In this document: positions 53,375 to 62,610 of the stretch, one piece after another
Layout of the letters: every line of letters starts with the position of its first letter
Numbering within the stretch: position 1 is the stretch's first letter
Assembly: GCF_011801125.1 (NCBI RefSeq)
Contig: NZ_CP046171.1
Span: forward strand, 5,146,001-5,210,000
Origin: Nocardia brasiliensis
GTDB lineage: Bacteria > Actinomycetota > Actinomycetes > Mycobacteriales > Mycobacteriaceae
DNA length: 64,000 nt
Direction of reading: 5' to 3'
Translations under genes and position numbers: made by a program
The notes under the pieces: generated by a model
Told to the model about the DNA's origin: nothing
Databases searched by the model: none
What the model saw: the letters and a program-made list of their open reading frames with translations, nothing else

Positions 53375-55051
53375 TCACAGGACCCTCCTCGCCCTGCTGT
53401 CGCCCGGCACCGGCACCTCCGTCACGCCGCCACCCGCGCCGGGCACGGCCTGGATCATCCGGCCGTTGCCCGAGTAGATGCCGACTTGTGCGGGGCCGCG
53501 CGGACCGAACGCGCTGAAGACCAGATCGCCCTGTTGGATCTTGTTCATCGACACCTCCGCTCCTGCCTCCCACTGCTGTTCGGCGGTGCGCGGCAAGACG
53601 ACCGCGCCGGACGAGGCCGCGAACACCGCGGCCGCGGTCAGGCCGGGACCGTCGAGCCCGCCGCCGCTGGGGCCCTGCGGTCCGCCGCCACCCCAGACGT
53701 ACGGGGTGCCGAGCCAATCGTGCGCCGCCTCGACGATCTGACTGCCGCCGCCGCCCTCGCTCGGATCGAACCGGCCGAGCGCGCCGGGCGCGCGGTACTG
53801 CGCCTCCATCGCGAGGATGTTCGCCACGTACGGCTGGGTCTCGGAGTAGTGCGCGGCAACCTGATTCGGCATGCCACCGGACGCGAGCACCGCGCCCTCG
53901 CCCGCGTTGTACGCGGCCAGGGTCAGCGCGGTGACATCGCCGTGCACCCGCCCCTGCGCCTGCCACTGGGTGATCTTGTGCGCGATGGCGCACATATATC
54001 TGCCCTGGCCGATGATCGCGTCACCGTCGTCCCACACGCTGGCCGTGCCGTTGCCGTCGGCATCGATCACATATGGTTGCCCGTCATCGGGATTCACACT
54101 CGCCGCGGTGCTCGGCAGGAACTGGGCCAGGCCCTGCGCGCCCGCCGGCGAGGTGGCGCCGCGCCGGAAACCGGACTCCTGCCTGCCCTGCGCGGCGAGC
54201 AGCGACGGCGTGATCTGCGGGCAGATCGAACCCGCACGGCGATACCAGATCTCGAGCTCCGGGGGCACCTTGCCCGCCGCGAGCGCGCCGCCCGCGGTGC
54301 CGAACCCGCGGTTGCAGCGCGGATCGCTGGAATAGGCCAGCGCCCCACCGACATCCGGAGTCGGCGCGCCGTCCAGCCAGGGCAGCGGATCGATCTGGCG
54401 ACCGCCGGTGAACCGCCCGCCGGGGACGATCTCGAAATGCAGGTGCGGACCGCTGGACTCGCCCGCGGAGCCGACCTGCGCGATCGGCTGGCCCGCGGTC
54501 ACGGTGTCGCCCACCCGCACGTGCACCCCGGAATCCCACATGTGGCCGTACACCGCCGAATACGCGCGGCCGTTGGTGTCCACCGAGTCGATGACCACCC
54601 AGTTGCCGAAACCCGACGCGGGTCCGGCGGCCACCACCCGGCCGTCGGCGACCGAGTAGATGGTGGTGCCGTCGGAGGCGGCGAGGTCGATGCCCTTGTG
54701 CGCGCCACCGCGCGCGCCGAAGGTGTCCGAGACCGTGAAGGTGCCGGTGGCCAAGGGCAGCGTGCGCCGGATCGGGCCTGCGCCCGCGGCCAGCGACGGC
54801 GTCGCCGTGACCGTCGGGTTCGCCGACGTGCCCGCAGCCGCGGCCGGGTCCGCCGGTGTCGCCGACGCGGTGGCGCTCGCCCTGGGATCACCGGGCGGGA
54901 AGCCACCCAGCGGCGGCAGCGCCGCGGGTGAACCGAGCACCGACGCGCCCTCGCACGGATCGTCGACGGCGGGCATCACGATGACGAGCACGACCACCAT
55001 CAGGCCGAGCACCGCGCCGAGCGCGCCCCACAGCAGCCCCCGTCCGCTCAC
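53375..55051 (-). CDS. Three-domain cell-wall hydrolase: M23 endopeptidase, lytic transglycosylase, inactive NlpC/P60
   Basis: 558 residues. A membrane helix (6-28) precedes a Thr/Ala-rich linker. The M23/LytM domain (about 100-225) keeps H118, D122 and H203-x-H205. The SLT domain (about 265-420) keeps Glu292 in GRQESGFRRGATSPAGAQGLAQF. The NlpC/P60 domain (about 435-558) has WLGTPYVWGGGGPQG but then LDGPGLTA where active members have (F/L)DCSGL, and AQVGIYSGNG where a His normally stands, so the catalytic Cys and His are lost. It opens the peptidoglycan for the transfer machine. GTG at 55051 has GAGG six bases upstream. Confidence 0.9.
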   Translation of the reverse strand: MSGRGLLWGALGAVLGLMVVVLVIVMPAVDDPCEGASVLGSPAALPPLGGFPPGDPRASATASATPADPAAAAGTSANPTVTATPSLAAGAGPIRRTLPLATGTFTVSDTFGARGGAHKGIDLAASDGTTIYSVADGRVVAAGPASGFGNWVVIDSVDTNGRAYSAVYGHMWDSGVHVRVGDTVTAGQPIAQVGSAGESSGPHLHFEIVPGGRFTGGRQIDPLPWLDGAPTPDVGGALAYSSDPRCNRGFGTAGGALAAGKVPPELEIWYRRAGSICPQITPSLLAAQGRQESGFRRGATSPAGAQGLAQFLPSTAASVNPDDGQPYVIDADGNGTASVWDDGDAIIGQGRYMCAIAHKITQWQAQGRVHGDVTALTLAAYNAGEGAVLASGGMPNQVAAHYSETQPYVANILAMEAQYRAPGALGRFDPSEGGGGSQIVEAAHDWLGTPYVWGGGGPQGPSGGGLDGPGLTAAAVFAASSGAVVLPRTAEQQWEAGAEVSMNKIQQGDLVFSAFGPRGPAQVGIYSGNGRMIQAVPGAGGGVTEVPVPGDSRARRVL

Positions 55052-55175
55052 CGTGGCCTCGCCCTGCCCGCCCCGGCGACACCCGCCACCCGCGCACGCC
55101 GATATGACCGGAGGTGCCCTTGCGCCCGACATGCGGGGGGAAAGGCAGCTTCGGTCGCATCGGCGGGCACCGGGC

Positions 55176-55484
55176 TCACTGGCCGCGCCGGGATTCGTTG
55201 AGGGTGTCGGCGAGCGTGCGGTTCATCTCGGCCGCCGCCGCCAATTGTTGTTGCAGCAGCGCCACTTTCCGGCGCAGCGCGGACGCGTCCAGGCGCTCCA
55301 GGCTCGGCCCCTCGGCCGCGCGCACCCAGTTGCGCACCGAATTGGTGTGCACGCCGATCTGTTCGGCGACCACACGGCAGGCTTCGGACTCGCTGCGCAG
55401 CTTGCCGGTGAGCGCGACGACCTGCTGGACAGCGGCCTGGCGCACCTCCGGCGAGACCCGGCGGTAGGAGCGGTGCGGCATCAT
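55176..55484 (-). CDS. IS3-type OrfA (helix-turn-helix) without a transposase partner
   Basis: 102 residues. SYRRVSPEVRQAAVQQVVALTGK, then SEACRVVAEQIGVHTNSVRNWVRAAEG, then a leucine-zipper-like ALRRKVALLQQQLAAAAEMNRTL: the layout of IS3/IS2-family OrfA. ATGATG at 55484 has GGGAGG upstream. No DDE-type OrfB, inverted repeats or target duplication flank it, and it is embedded in the transfer operon with a good ribosome site. It may be a domesticated DNA-binding protein rather than part of a live insertion sequence. Confidence 0.75.
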   Translation of the reverse strand: MMPHRSYRRVSPEVRQAAVQQVVALTGKLRSESEACRVVAEQIGVHTNSVRNWVRAAEGPSLERLDASALRRKVALLQQQLAAAAEMNRTLADTLNESRRGQ

Positions 55485-55536
55485 CTGGCACACCTCCCGC
55501 GGCGGCGAACGATCGGTAAGTCGCGTCTGGCATCTC

Positions 55537-57861
55537 TCATGCGGCACTCCCGCCCTGCGAATCCGTGCCTCGGGCAGTCGATTCGGTGAATTCGCTGAAA
55601 CGCTGGTTGGTGTCGTGGATTCCGCTCTCCTTCTCCGAGAGCGTGAACTCCATGTGAAACGGGATGCCCGGCCTGCGATCCTCACCGATCTTCAGCAGGA
55701 ACTTGCCGGTACCGGGCGGCGAGGGGCGCTGCTGCCCCGGCTTGAGCGCCTCGCCGGTCAACGCCTGCGGCGCCGACCAGCCGGTCACCATCTGCTCCTC
55801 GGCGGAGGTGAACGGCACGATGCTGTCCAGTCGCTTGAGCTCTTCGGCGGGCAGCGCGCCGAAGATCTTGGCGCGCGCGCGTTCCAGGAAGCCGAGCGCC
55901 TTGGCGATGGCCGATTCCGACCCGAGCGCCTGCAGGTCCTTGATGGTGTGGCTGATCATGATCAGCGAGGTGGCGATGCCGCGCTGCAATCGGGTCAGCT
56001 CGTCGACGCGGTCGACCATGAAGTCGCCGAGGCCCAGCACCTGCCACAGCTCGTCCATCACCACCTGGAAGTAGCGCTGCGGCCCGAGGTCGGCGTCGGC
56101 GAGCACGTGCGCCGCTTCCACCGAGGCGAACCCGTCGGCCCAACAGGCAAGCATCACAGCCGCTTTGAGCTTCTTGTCGCCGGTCGGGATGTGCGAGACG
56201 TCGATGCAGACCGCGACGGCGCTGGTGTCGATCGGCACCGAGGTCTGCCCGTTGAAGACCGCGCCGAAGGGGCCCTGGGTGAGCGCACGCAGCGAGCGGC
56301 GCAGGTTCTTGATCGCGTTCTGGTATTCCTCGGCGTCGTCGGCGCCCGCGTCGAGCATCAGCTCCTCACCGCCGGCGACGATCACCTCGAGCAGGTTCTC
56401 CATGATCGGCGGCTGGTCCGGGGTGTAGCCGCTGCCCGGCTGGTAGAGGATGCGCAGCGCGGTGGCGATCAGCGTTTCCTCGTAGTCGCGCACCCGGGCG
56501 CCGCGGACCAGTTCGACCAGGCCCGCGATGAGTGTGACCTGGCGGGCCCGCATGTCCTGCAGCACCTGAAGCTGCAGTGCCGGATGGTCGTCCAGGCGCG
56601 GCACCACGGCACCGAGCACGCCCGCCGCGAGCGGGTTCAGCTTGCCGTGGCCGTAGCCGAGGTCGATCACCTGACCGCCGACCAGCTCCACCATCTTGCG
56701 GTAGTCCGGCTTGACGTCGGCCAGGATCAGCGGCGTGATGCCCTGCGCGATGCCGCCGAGCACGATCCGGCGCACCAGCGAGGACTTACCGAAGCCGTTG
56801 AGCCCCAGCACGAAAAGGCTCGGCGCGGTGATGAAGCTGCCGCGCATGAACCAGTTCATCGGGTCGAAGCAGACCGGCGCGCCGGTGTGCAGATGCGAAC
56901 CGAGCGGCGTACCGATCAGCGGCGCGCCCGCGCCCACCGACCACGGCCACAGACCCGCGACCTGCGCTGTGGTGGCCCGGTATTCGACGGGGCGGCCGAC
57001 CACGTTCATCCGGCCGCCGCCCTCGCCCGCATAGCCGCGGTCGGTGAGTTGGGCGGTGCTGCGGTCGAATCCGTCCTCGAACACCTGCTCCGCGCGGGCG
57101 GCGTAGTTGCGTCTGCGAATGTCGTCGGTGCGAATCCGGAACTGCGCGAAGGCCGCCCGCAGGCCGGTCTGCTCGCGCACGATCATCTCGAGCCGGGCCC
57201 TGGTCGCCTCGTCGAGCAGCGGCGGGCCCGCGTTCTTGCGCCGGTCCGCCTTTGCCTTGGCCCGCAGCGCGGCCTTGTCCATCGTCGGCATGCCCATGGC
57301 CCGGTCGGCGGTGTAGTCGGCCTTGTCGGCGCGCTGCGCGTTGCGCGCGGCCCGCGAACCGTTGCGGTCCTGCACCGTGCGCTCCGGGCGCGCGGTGCGC
57401 GGCACGCGCGGCCCACGCGGCTGGGGCTGACGCTCGCCGCGTTGTTGTTCGGACCGGACCGCGCGCTCACCGCGGGGCGCACCGTCGCGGGCGCGCGCCG
57501 CCCTGGCCGCGTCGCCGCGCACCCGATCCGAACTGCGCTCGCCCCTGCCGTTCTCGGCCCTGGACCGCTCGGGGCGGCCCTCGGCCCGCGCCCTTCGCTC
57601 GGCCGCCTCCCGCGCGCGCTCCCGCTCGGACATCTCGCCGAGTCCGGTCCGGTCGTCGCTCACGCGCGCCGCGCCCCGGCCGAATCGCCGTGCCCGCTGC
57701 GGCATCTCCTCGAGCCCGGAGCGCTCGCGCACACCCGCGTCACCGCGCCGGCCCGCCGGGCGTTCGCCCCACTGCTCGTATTCGGTGTCCTCGCTGCGCC
57801 TGCCGCGCCGCGGTGCGGGCTCGTCCCGTTCCCGTACGGGCGGCTCGTAGTCGCGTGCCAT
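55537..57861 (-). CDS. VirB4-type ATPase of the transfer system
   Basis: 774 residues. The first about 190 are disordered and strongly Arg/Glu/Ala-rich (DEPAPRRGRRSED, RAREAAERRARAEGR). The ATPase part has Walker A GLNGFGKSSLVRR near residue 357 and Walker B VVMDELWQVLG near residue 600, followed by a VSHTI-like ISHTIKDLQALG motif. VirB4 proteins energise assembly and transport. It follows the SCO6880-type gene by 7 bases, as in other actinobacterial transfer loci. Confidence 0.88.
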   Translation of the reverse strand: MARDYEPPVRERDEPAPRRGRRSEDTEYEQWGERPAGRRGDAGVRERSGLEEMPQRARRFGRGAARVSDDRTGLGEMSERERAREAAERRARAEGRPERSRAENGRGERSSDRVRGDAARAARARDGAPRGERAVRSEQQRGERQPQPRGPRVPRTARPERTVQDRNGSRAARNAQRADKADYTADRAMGMPTMDKAALRAKAKADRRKNAGPPLLDEATRARLEMIVREQTGLRAAFAQFRIRTDDIRRRNYAARAEQVFEDGFDRSTAQLTDRGYAGEGGGRMNVVGRPVEYRATTAQVAGLWPWSVGAGAPLIGTPLGSHLHTGAPVCFDPMNWFMRGSFITAPSLFVLGLNGFGKSSLVRRIVLGGIAQGITPLILADVKPDYRKMVELVGGQVIDLGYGHGKLNPLAAGVLGAVVPRLDDHPALQLQVLQDMRARQVTLIAGLVELVRGARVRDYEETLIATALRILYQPGSGYTPDQPPIMENLLEVIVAGGEELMLDAGADDAEEYQNAIKNLRRSLRALTQGPFGAVFNGQTSVPIDTSAVAVCIDVSHIPTGDKKLKAAVMLACWADGFASVEAAHVLADADLGPQRYFQVVMDELWQVLGLGDFMVDRVDELTRLQRGIATSLIMISHTIKDLQALGSESAIAKALGFLERARAKIFGALPAEELKRLDSIVPFTSAEEQMVTGWSAPQALTGEALKPGQQRPSPPGTGKFLLKIGEDRRPGIPFHMEFTLSEKESGIHDTNQRFSEFTESTARGTDSQGGSAA

Positions 57862-57868
57862 GAATAAC

Positions 57869-59365
57869 TCACCCCGCCAGTGCCTTCGGAATAGTCGCGT
57901 GTTCCGGCAGGATCACCCCGCAACCGAGCGAAGCCGCGAAGGCCGCCGCCTGGTAGCGGTAACACCGCCGAATCTTCAAGCGCGCCTGCGTCGACAGGTC
58001 GCGTGTGATGGCTTCGATCCGCGGCAGGTCGCCGCGCAGGGGCTCGGTGATGGTCACCAGCGCCCCGAAGCGGGTCACACCGTGACCCCTGGCCTGTTCC
58101 TCGCGGGCCTGCTGGGTGGCGCCCACCCGCAGGGTCGCCGCCGCGGACACGACACCGCGCTCGCTCTGCTGGGCCACCAGCGCGTTCTTGAAGTCGTCGT
58201 CGACGATCTCGGCGGCGTCGGCGGCCGAGTGCGGGCGATAGACAATCGCGATACGTTTGCGCGGCACTTCGGGATTCGGGGCGAGCAGCCGCTGCAGCAC
58301 CCGCTCGTCCACCGCGCCCTCCGGGGCGGCGTCCATCTCCCAGGTCACCGAGCGGCCGCCGTCGTGCACCAGATGATCCCACTTCTCGTCGTGCGATACC
58401 GGGCCCGCGTCGGCCCAGTCCAGGCCGTGGCCGTGCGGCTCGCTGGCGGCGACCTCGAGGTCGGCCTGCGAGGCCGGGTCGTAGCTGCGCCGGATGAACG
58501 AGATCACCTCGTCGGCCGACATCGGCTGGGCCCGCACGCCGGCCTCCGCGAGCGCCGCGCAGATGCCGGGCAGCCTGCGGCCGATCTCCACGGCCTCCTC
58601 GGCGGGGTTCTTGCGGCGTTCGGCGGTGGTCGCCTTGAAGGTGATCGCCACGCGCGGCAGCAGTTGCACCCGCTCCTGCGGCAGCTCGGTGGCCAGCTCG
58701 TACATCACCTGCTGGGCCAGCTCGGGCGCCTCGGGCCTGGTGATCGTGGAAACCTCGGTGAGCAAACGGTTTCCGGTCTCCGGCACGGTGTCGATGACGG
58801 GCACGACGGCGACGATGTCGCTGGTCTGGCCGACCGAGGCGAGGAAGGTGCCCCAGGCCGAGACCCACCGGTCGATCACCGGCTGGTCGACCGCCTCGTG
58901 ACCCTGCGGCCAGGCCCGCAGCACCACCGTGTACTGCGCGAACTGCGGCAGGTGGATCATGCCGAAGCTGTAGCCGCCCGCGTCGATACCCTCGTAGAGT
59001 TTCGACGGCGCGAGCAGGCCCGGTAGCCGGGTGACCCCGCCGGGGATGCGGGAGAACCGGCCGCCGCGATACACGTGCTCGCCGCGCTTACGCGAGCGCA
59101 TCCAGTTGAACATCATCAATCCCGTCTCGTAGCCCGAGCGGCCCCCCGTCCGCCACACCAGTGGAAGCATGATCACGACGCCGGTGCCACCGACGATCAG
59201 ACCCCATTTGAAACCGCCGACCATCGCGGTGATCAACGCCGTGATGACCACCGCGAAGCCGAGCACGGTCTCCTCCCAGCGCAGGCCGAAAAGGCCTGCG
59301 CTGCGGGGCTTCTGCCACAGCCCGTAGGAGCGACGCTCGTAGGTGTCGTTCGTCGTCATCGTCAT
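57869..59365 (-). CDS. SCO6880-type membrane protein of the transfer machine
   Basis: 498 residues. Two N-terminal membrane helices (about 30-47 and 50-67) follow the typical opening SYGLWQKPRSAGLFGLRWEETV, with a large cytosolic part (TAERRKNPAEEAVEIGRRLPGICAAL; RRCYRYQAAAFAASLGCGVILPEH). The gene is always found directly upstream of the VirB4-type ATPase in Streptomyces and Nocardia; it appears to combine a PrgI/VirB3-like membrane part with the N-domain of VirB4. Its ATG overlaps the upstream stop (ATGA). Confidence 0.85.
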   Translation of the reverse strand: MTMTTNDTYERRSYGLWQKPRSAGLFGLRWEETVLGFAVVITALITAMVGGFKWGLIVGGTGVVIMLPLVWRTGGRSGYETGLMMFNWMRSRKRGEHVYRGGRFSRIPGGVTRLPGLLAPSKLYEGIDAGGYSFGMIHLPQFAQYTVVLRAWPQGHEAVDQPVIDRWVSAWGTFLASVGQTSDIVAVVPVIDTVPETGNRLLTEVSTITRPEAPELAQQVMYELATELPQERVQLLPRVAITFKATTAERRKNPAEEAVEIGRRLPGICAALAEAGVRAQPMSADEVISFIRRSYDPASQADLEVAASEPHGHGLDWADAGPVSHDEKWDHLVHDGGRSVTWEMDAAPEGAVDERVLQRLLAPNPEVPRKRIAIVYRPHSAADAAEIVDDDFKNALVAQQSERGVVSAAATLRVGATQQAREEQARGHGVTRFGALVTITEPLRGDLPRIEAITRDLSTQARLKIRRCYRYQAAAFAASLGCGVILPEHATIPKALAG

Positions 59366-60831
59366 CGCGGAATGGTGCTCCTCCCGAGGTCGGGCGAGCG
59401 GTTCGCCCAACGGTCACCGGTCATGTCGCCCATCGCCTGATCGGCGCGGTTCAGGCTGCTGGTGGCGGCGCGTGCCGCGCCGATGCGGCCCGCCGCCCGC
59501 GCCGCACCGGACGGTACTCCCGCCGAGCCCTGCGGCCCGGAGGCGCGCGGTGCGCCGCCGCCGGCGGGACCGCCGCCGCGTGGCGGAGTCGGGCGTGGCG
59601 CGCCGCCGCCGCGACCACCCGAGCCGCCGGGCGGGCGGGGGCCTGCGCCGCTGCCGCTGACGTAGCCCGCGTTGCCCGGCGCCGCGGCGCCCTTGACGCC
59701 AACGGCCTTGGTGCCCATGGCTCCCAGGCCCGCGACGGCCAGCAGGGTGCCGCCGGTCGCGGTGAGACCGGAACCACCGCTACCGACGATCGCGACCGCG
59801 GGCGTGACCAGTCGCATCAGCGCGGGCAGCACGAAGGCGACGCTGCACAGCAGCACGATGGCGACCAGCATGCGCTGTGCCTGTTCACCATCCGGCAGAC
59901 CGTTGGTGCCGGTCAGCGAATCCACATGGCCCGCGGTGGTGAAGGCGATCATGTAGACGATCGCGGCCACCGGTTTCCACAGCATGAAGGCGATGATCCA
60001 GCCGATCAGCTTCTGGTAGGACTGTTTTCCGACGTTCATCCCGGACGCGGCCGCCGCCAGCGGCAGCACACCGGCGGCGATGATCAGCAGGCCCTGACGC
60101 ACGATGGCCAGCACGATCTGGGCGAGCGCGCCGAGCAGGCCGACGATCGCGATGATCAACACCAGACCCGGCGAGAACGCCTGCAACTTACTGGTTTTCA
60201 CCATCAGCTCGGCCAGATCCTTGGCGTTGCCGTTGGTCGAGTCGTTGATGATCCACTCGGAGAAGCGATCCGAGGCCTGGGTGCCCGCCACGATCACCGC
60301 GCCGAGCATCCACGAGCTGAACACCACCCGGGCGAACATCCGGAACGATTCGGCCGCCTCGTTCATCGCGGCGCCGCGTCTGGCCTCGGCGAGCCGGGCG
60401 CCGGACAGGATCACCGAGGCGATCAACAGCAGTATCTGGGCTTGATAGGTGTAATCGTTGATCTTGGTGAACAGCGAGCCGGAGTCGCTGGCCGCCTCGT
60501 TGGGCACCTTCATCCAGAAGGTCAACGCCAGGATGATGGCCTCACCGAGACCGTTCATCAGCGAGTCGACCACCTTGCCGAAGGTGGAGTCCCACGCCTT
60601 GTCCTTCACGGCGGTGGCGGCCTGCCCCGGATGCGAGGCGGCGTTGCCCGCCTTGCACGCGGCCGAGGCGGCGTCGCCGAGCGAGATGCCGGGCAGACCG
60701 ACATTGTCGAGCGTGTCGTGGATTTCGTTGCACGTCTCGTCGAAGCCGTAGGTCTGTCCGTACGCGACCGTCGGCGTCGCGATCATCACCGTGAAGATGA
60801 CCGCGAAAATCGTGAGTATTCGCCTCACCAT
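59362..60831 (-). CDS. VirB6/TrbL-type polytopic channel protein
   Basis: 489 residues. A signal-like first helix (RRILTIFAVIFTVMIATPTVAYG) precedes an external Cys-bearing segment (ETCNEIHDTL, AACKAG). Five or six membrane helices follow between residues 110 and 390, then a long Gly/Pro/Ala-rich cytosolic tail (GPRPPGGSGGRGGGAPRPTPPRGG). This is the layout of VirB6/TrbL inner-membrane channel proteins. ATG at 60831 has AGGGG nine bases upstream. Confidence 0.82.
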   Translation of the reverse strand: MVRRILTIFAVIFTVMIATPTVAYGQTYGFDETCNEIHDTLDNVGLPGISLGDAASAACKAGNAASHPGQAATAVKDKAWDSTFGKVVDSLMNGLGEAIILALTFWMKVPNEAASDSGSLFTKINDYTYQAQILLLIASVILSGARLAEARRGAAMNEAAESFRMFARVVFSSWMLGAVIVAGTQASDRFSEWIINDSTNGNAKDLAELMVKTSKLQAFSPGLVLIIAIVGLLGALAQIVLAIVRQGLLIIAAGVLPLAAAASGMNVGKQSYQKLIGWIIAFMLWKPVAAIVYMIAFTTAGHVDSLTGTNGLPDGEQAQRMLVAIVLLCSVAFVLPALMRLVTPAVAIVGSGGSGLTATGGTLLAVAGLGAMGTKAVGVKGAAAPGNAGYVSGSGAGPRPPGGSGGRGGGAPRPTPPRGGGPAGGGAPRASGPQGSAGVPSGAARAAGRIGAARAATSSLNRADQAMGDMTGDRWANRSPDLGRSTIPR

Positions 60832-60896
60832 TGTGTGCACCCCTCGCTGCTGCGCTGGTCGGCCGTCAAGTGTTTCCCGCGCCTTTCTCACCGTGC

Positions 60897-61712
60897 TCAC
60901 CATTTCGTCCACCCGCCGAGCGATTCCACGTACTCGGTCTGCGGGGTGTTGGACGTCGAGGGCTTGAGCCGCCAGTCACCGGCGTCCCAGACCATGACCA
61001 GGCGGACCGCCGCCCACAGTTGTTTGCCGTCCACCACCGGCCCGCGCGTGGCGAGCCGGACGATGGCCAGGTCGTCGGCGTAGTCGTCGACCTTGAACGC
61101 GTCGGAGGCGACGAAGTACTTGGTCACCTTCTCCGGCTGCTGCTCGGGCAGCTTGTCCGCCGCCAGCGCCCGGTCGTAGGCCGCGATCTGGGCCGCGGAC
61201 ACCCGCACCTGCCGCACGTACAGGTCACGAAACGCCGGTCTCGCGTTGAGCCGGTAGGTGATCTGGGCCGCCGCCAGCACCGCGCCCTGCGGAGTGTGCG
61301 AATAGCCGACGGCCAGATTGTCTTCGATTCGGGTCGGCCCGTCGGAGGTGGAGAACGGCACCGACGCGCCGTACACCCGCTGCCAGCCGTGCGGTGCCGT
61401 GGTGCCCTCGGGCGCCGCGGTCAGCCAGTCGCTGTCGTCGGGCTTGCGCTGGCGGGTCGGATCCTGCGGAAGGATCTGTCCCGCCGCGTTGTTCGGCACA
61501 TCGACGCGCCTGCCCAGAATGTCGACCTCGGGCTCGCCGAAGCCGGAGCCGCCGGCGGATTCGGCGGCCGCGGGCCCGGTGGCCGTCGCGCCGCCGTCGT
61601 CGCGGCTGATATAGACGATGATTCCCACGATCACGATGAGCGCCAGCACGGCGGCGGACGCGACGGCACCGAAGGAGACGCGATCGCGCGCGTACGACTC
61701 CTTCTCGTTCAT
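60897..61712 (-). CDS. Single-helix protein with VirB8/TcpC-like external domain
   Basis: 271 residues. A short basic/acidic head (MNEKESYARDRVSFG) and one membrane helix (17-38) precede a periplasm-side domain that closes with VRLVMVWDAGDWRLKPS. The arrangement and the -DWRL end fit NTF2-like VirB8/TcpC scaffold proteins. ATG at 61712 overlaps the stop of the lipoprotein gene (ATGA). The exact family is not certain. Confidence 0.72.
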   Translation of the reverse strand: MNEKESYARDRVSFGAVASAAVLALIVIVGIIVYISRDDGGATATGPAAAESAGGSGFGEPEVDILGRRVDVPNNAAGQILPQDPTRQRKPDDSDWLTAAPEGTTAPHGWQRVYGASVPFSTSDGPTRIEDNLAVGYSHTPQGAVLAAAQITYRLNARPAFRDLYVRQVRVSAAQIAAYDRALAADKLPEQQPEKVTKYFVASDAFKVDDYADDLAIVRLATRGPVVDGKQLWAAVRLVMVWDAGDWRLKPSTSNTPQTEYVESLGGWTKW

Positions 61713-62329
61713 GACTGCGGTGCCTCCAATTTCACGGTGTCGGTGGGTAATACGTCGATCGGATCGATCGGTCTGGCCGTGGCGCCCGGATCGGGCAGGC
61801 GTAACCGCCAGTCCTTGGCGAACCATTCGACGGTGGTGTGGTTCACCGCCTTCGAGCTGTCGGAGTATTCGGTGTACACATCGACGGTGCTGCGCGCGTC
61901 GGTGTAGCCGGTGATCTGGTAGCCGAGCACTCTCGGCGCGTACTCGGGCGCGGCCGGGCCGGTGATCGAGAGCTGCACGCGATTGATCGCCCACTCGTCC
62001 TTGGCCGGGCCCGGAACGAGTTCGCGCGCGGCGACTTTCGCCCATTGGCTGTCGGCGGCCACCGCGAGCCGCACCATGTGCGTGATCGCGGCGACGCCCG
62101 CGCCACGCGGCGAATGCTCGAACCCGATGGCGGCGCCGTCGGTGATCGACTCGGGCCCCTGGTCGGTATGCGGCAACGGCACGCCCTGGAACGGCTGCCA
62201 GCGCACGCCGGTGGGTGCGGCGGCCAGATCGGGGCCCGCCTGCTCGTCACCGCCGCCGCAGCCCACCGTGGCGAGCAGCAGCGCGGCGCCGAAGGCCCCC
62301 GCCGTCGTGGTCCCCCTGCGCTCGTTCAC
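61709..62329 (-). CDS. Probable lipoprotein with NTF2-like domain
   Basis: 206 residues. GTG at 62329 overlaps the upstream stop (GTGA). A short basic start (NERRGTTT) and hydrophobic stretch end in TVGC, a plausible but not ideal lipobox. The mature domain ends with HTTVEWFAKDWRLRLPDPG, the same -KDWRL pattern as in two other operon proteins. Likely an outer-face component of the transfer machine. Confidence 0.7.
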   Translation of the reverse strand: MNERRGTTTAGAFGAALLLATVGCGGGDEQAGPDLAAAPTGVRWQPFQGVPLPHTDQGPESITDGAAIGFEHSPRGAGVAAITHMVRLAVAADSQWAKVAARELVPGPAKDEWAINRVQLSITGPAAPEYAPRVLGYQITGYTDARSTVDVYTEYSDSSKAVNHTTVEWFAKDWRLRLPDPGATARPIDPIDVLPTDTVKLEAPQS

Positions 62330-62610
62330 GTCGGCAGGAACGCCAAGGCGATCCCCGACGCTGTGCTCGCCACCGTCGCCCCGAGCAGGCTCATCAGCAC
62401 CCCGTGCGAGGAGTCGTTCATCGCGAGATCGCTGCGAAACGCGATCCACAGCCTGCCCGCCGAGACGATCATCCACGCCAGGCACACCAGCAGGACGAAC
62501 CAGAGCAGCCAGTTCAGCAACTGCATCAGCGGTTGCAGAACGTCGGCGGGCATCTGCTTGTAGGCCAGCAGCTCCACTGCCGACACGCGCACGGTAGACA
62601 TCGCCGACAT
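62326..62610 (-). CDS. Small two-helix membrane protein of the transfer operon
   Basis: 94 residues. ATG at 62610 overlaps the previous stop as TGATG. Helices at about 28-48 (LLNWLLWFVLLVCLAWMIVSAG) and 68-92 flank a short charged loop. The build is close to that of the next gene upstream (62610-62906), so both may be VirB2/TrbC-type pilin-like or minor channel parts. Confidence 0.72.
   Translation of the reverse strand: MSAMSTVRVSAVELLAYKQMPADVLQPLMQLLNWLLWFVLLVCLAWMIVSAGRLWIAFRSDLAMNDSSHGVLMSLLGATVASTASGIALAFLPT

Noticed and set aside
55615..57867. 750-codon plus-strand frame
   Set aside because: It is the mirror of the VirB4-type ATPase gene, whose Walker motifs are on the minus strand.
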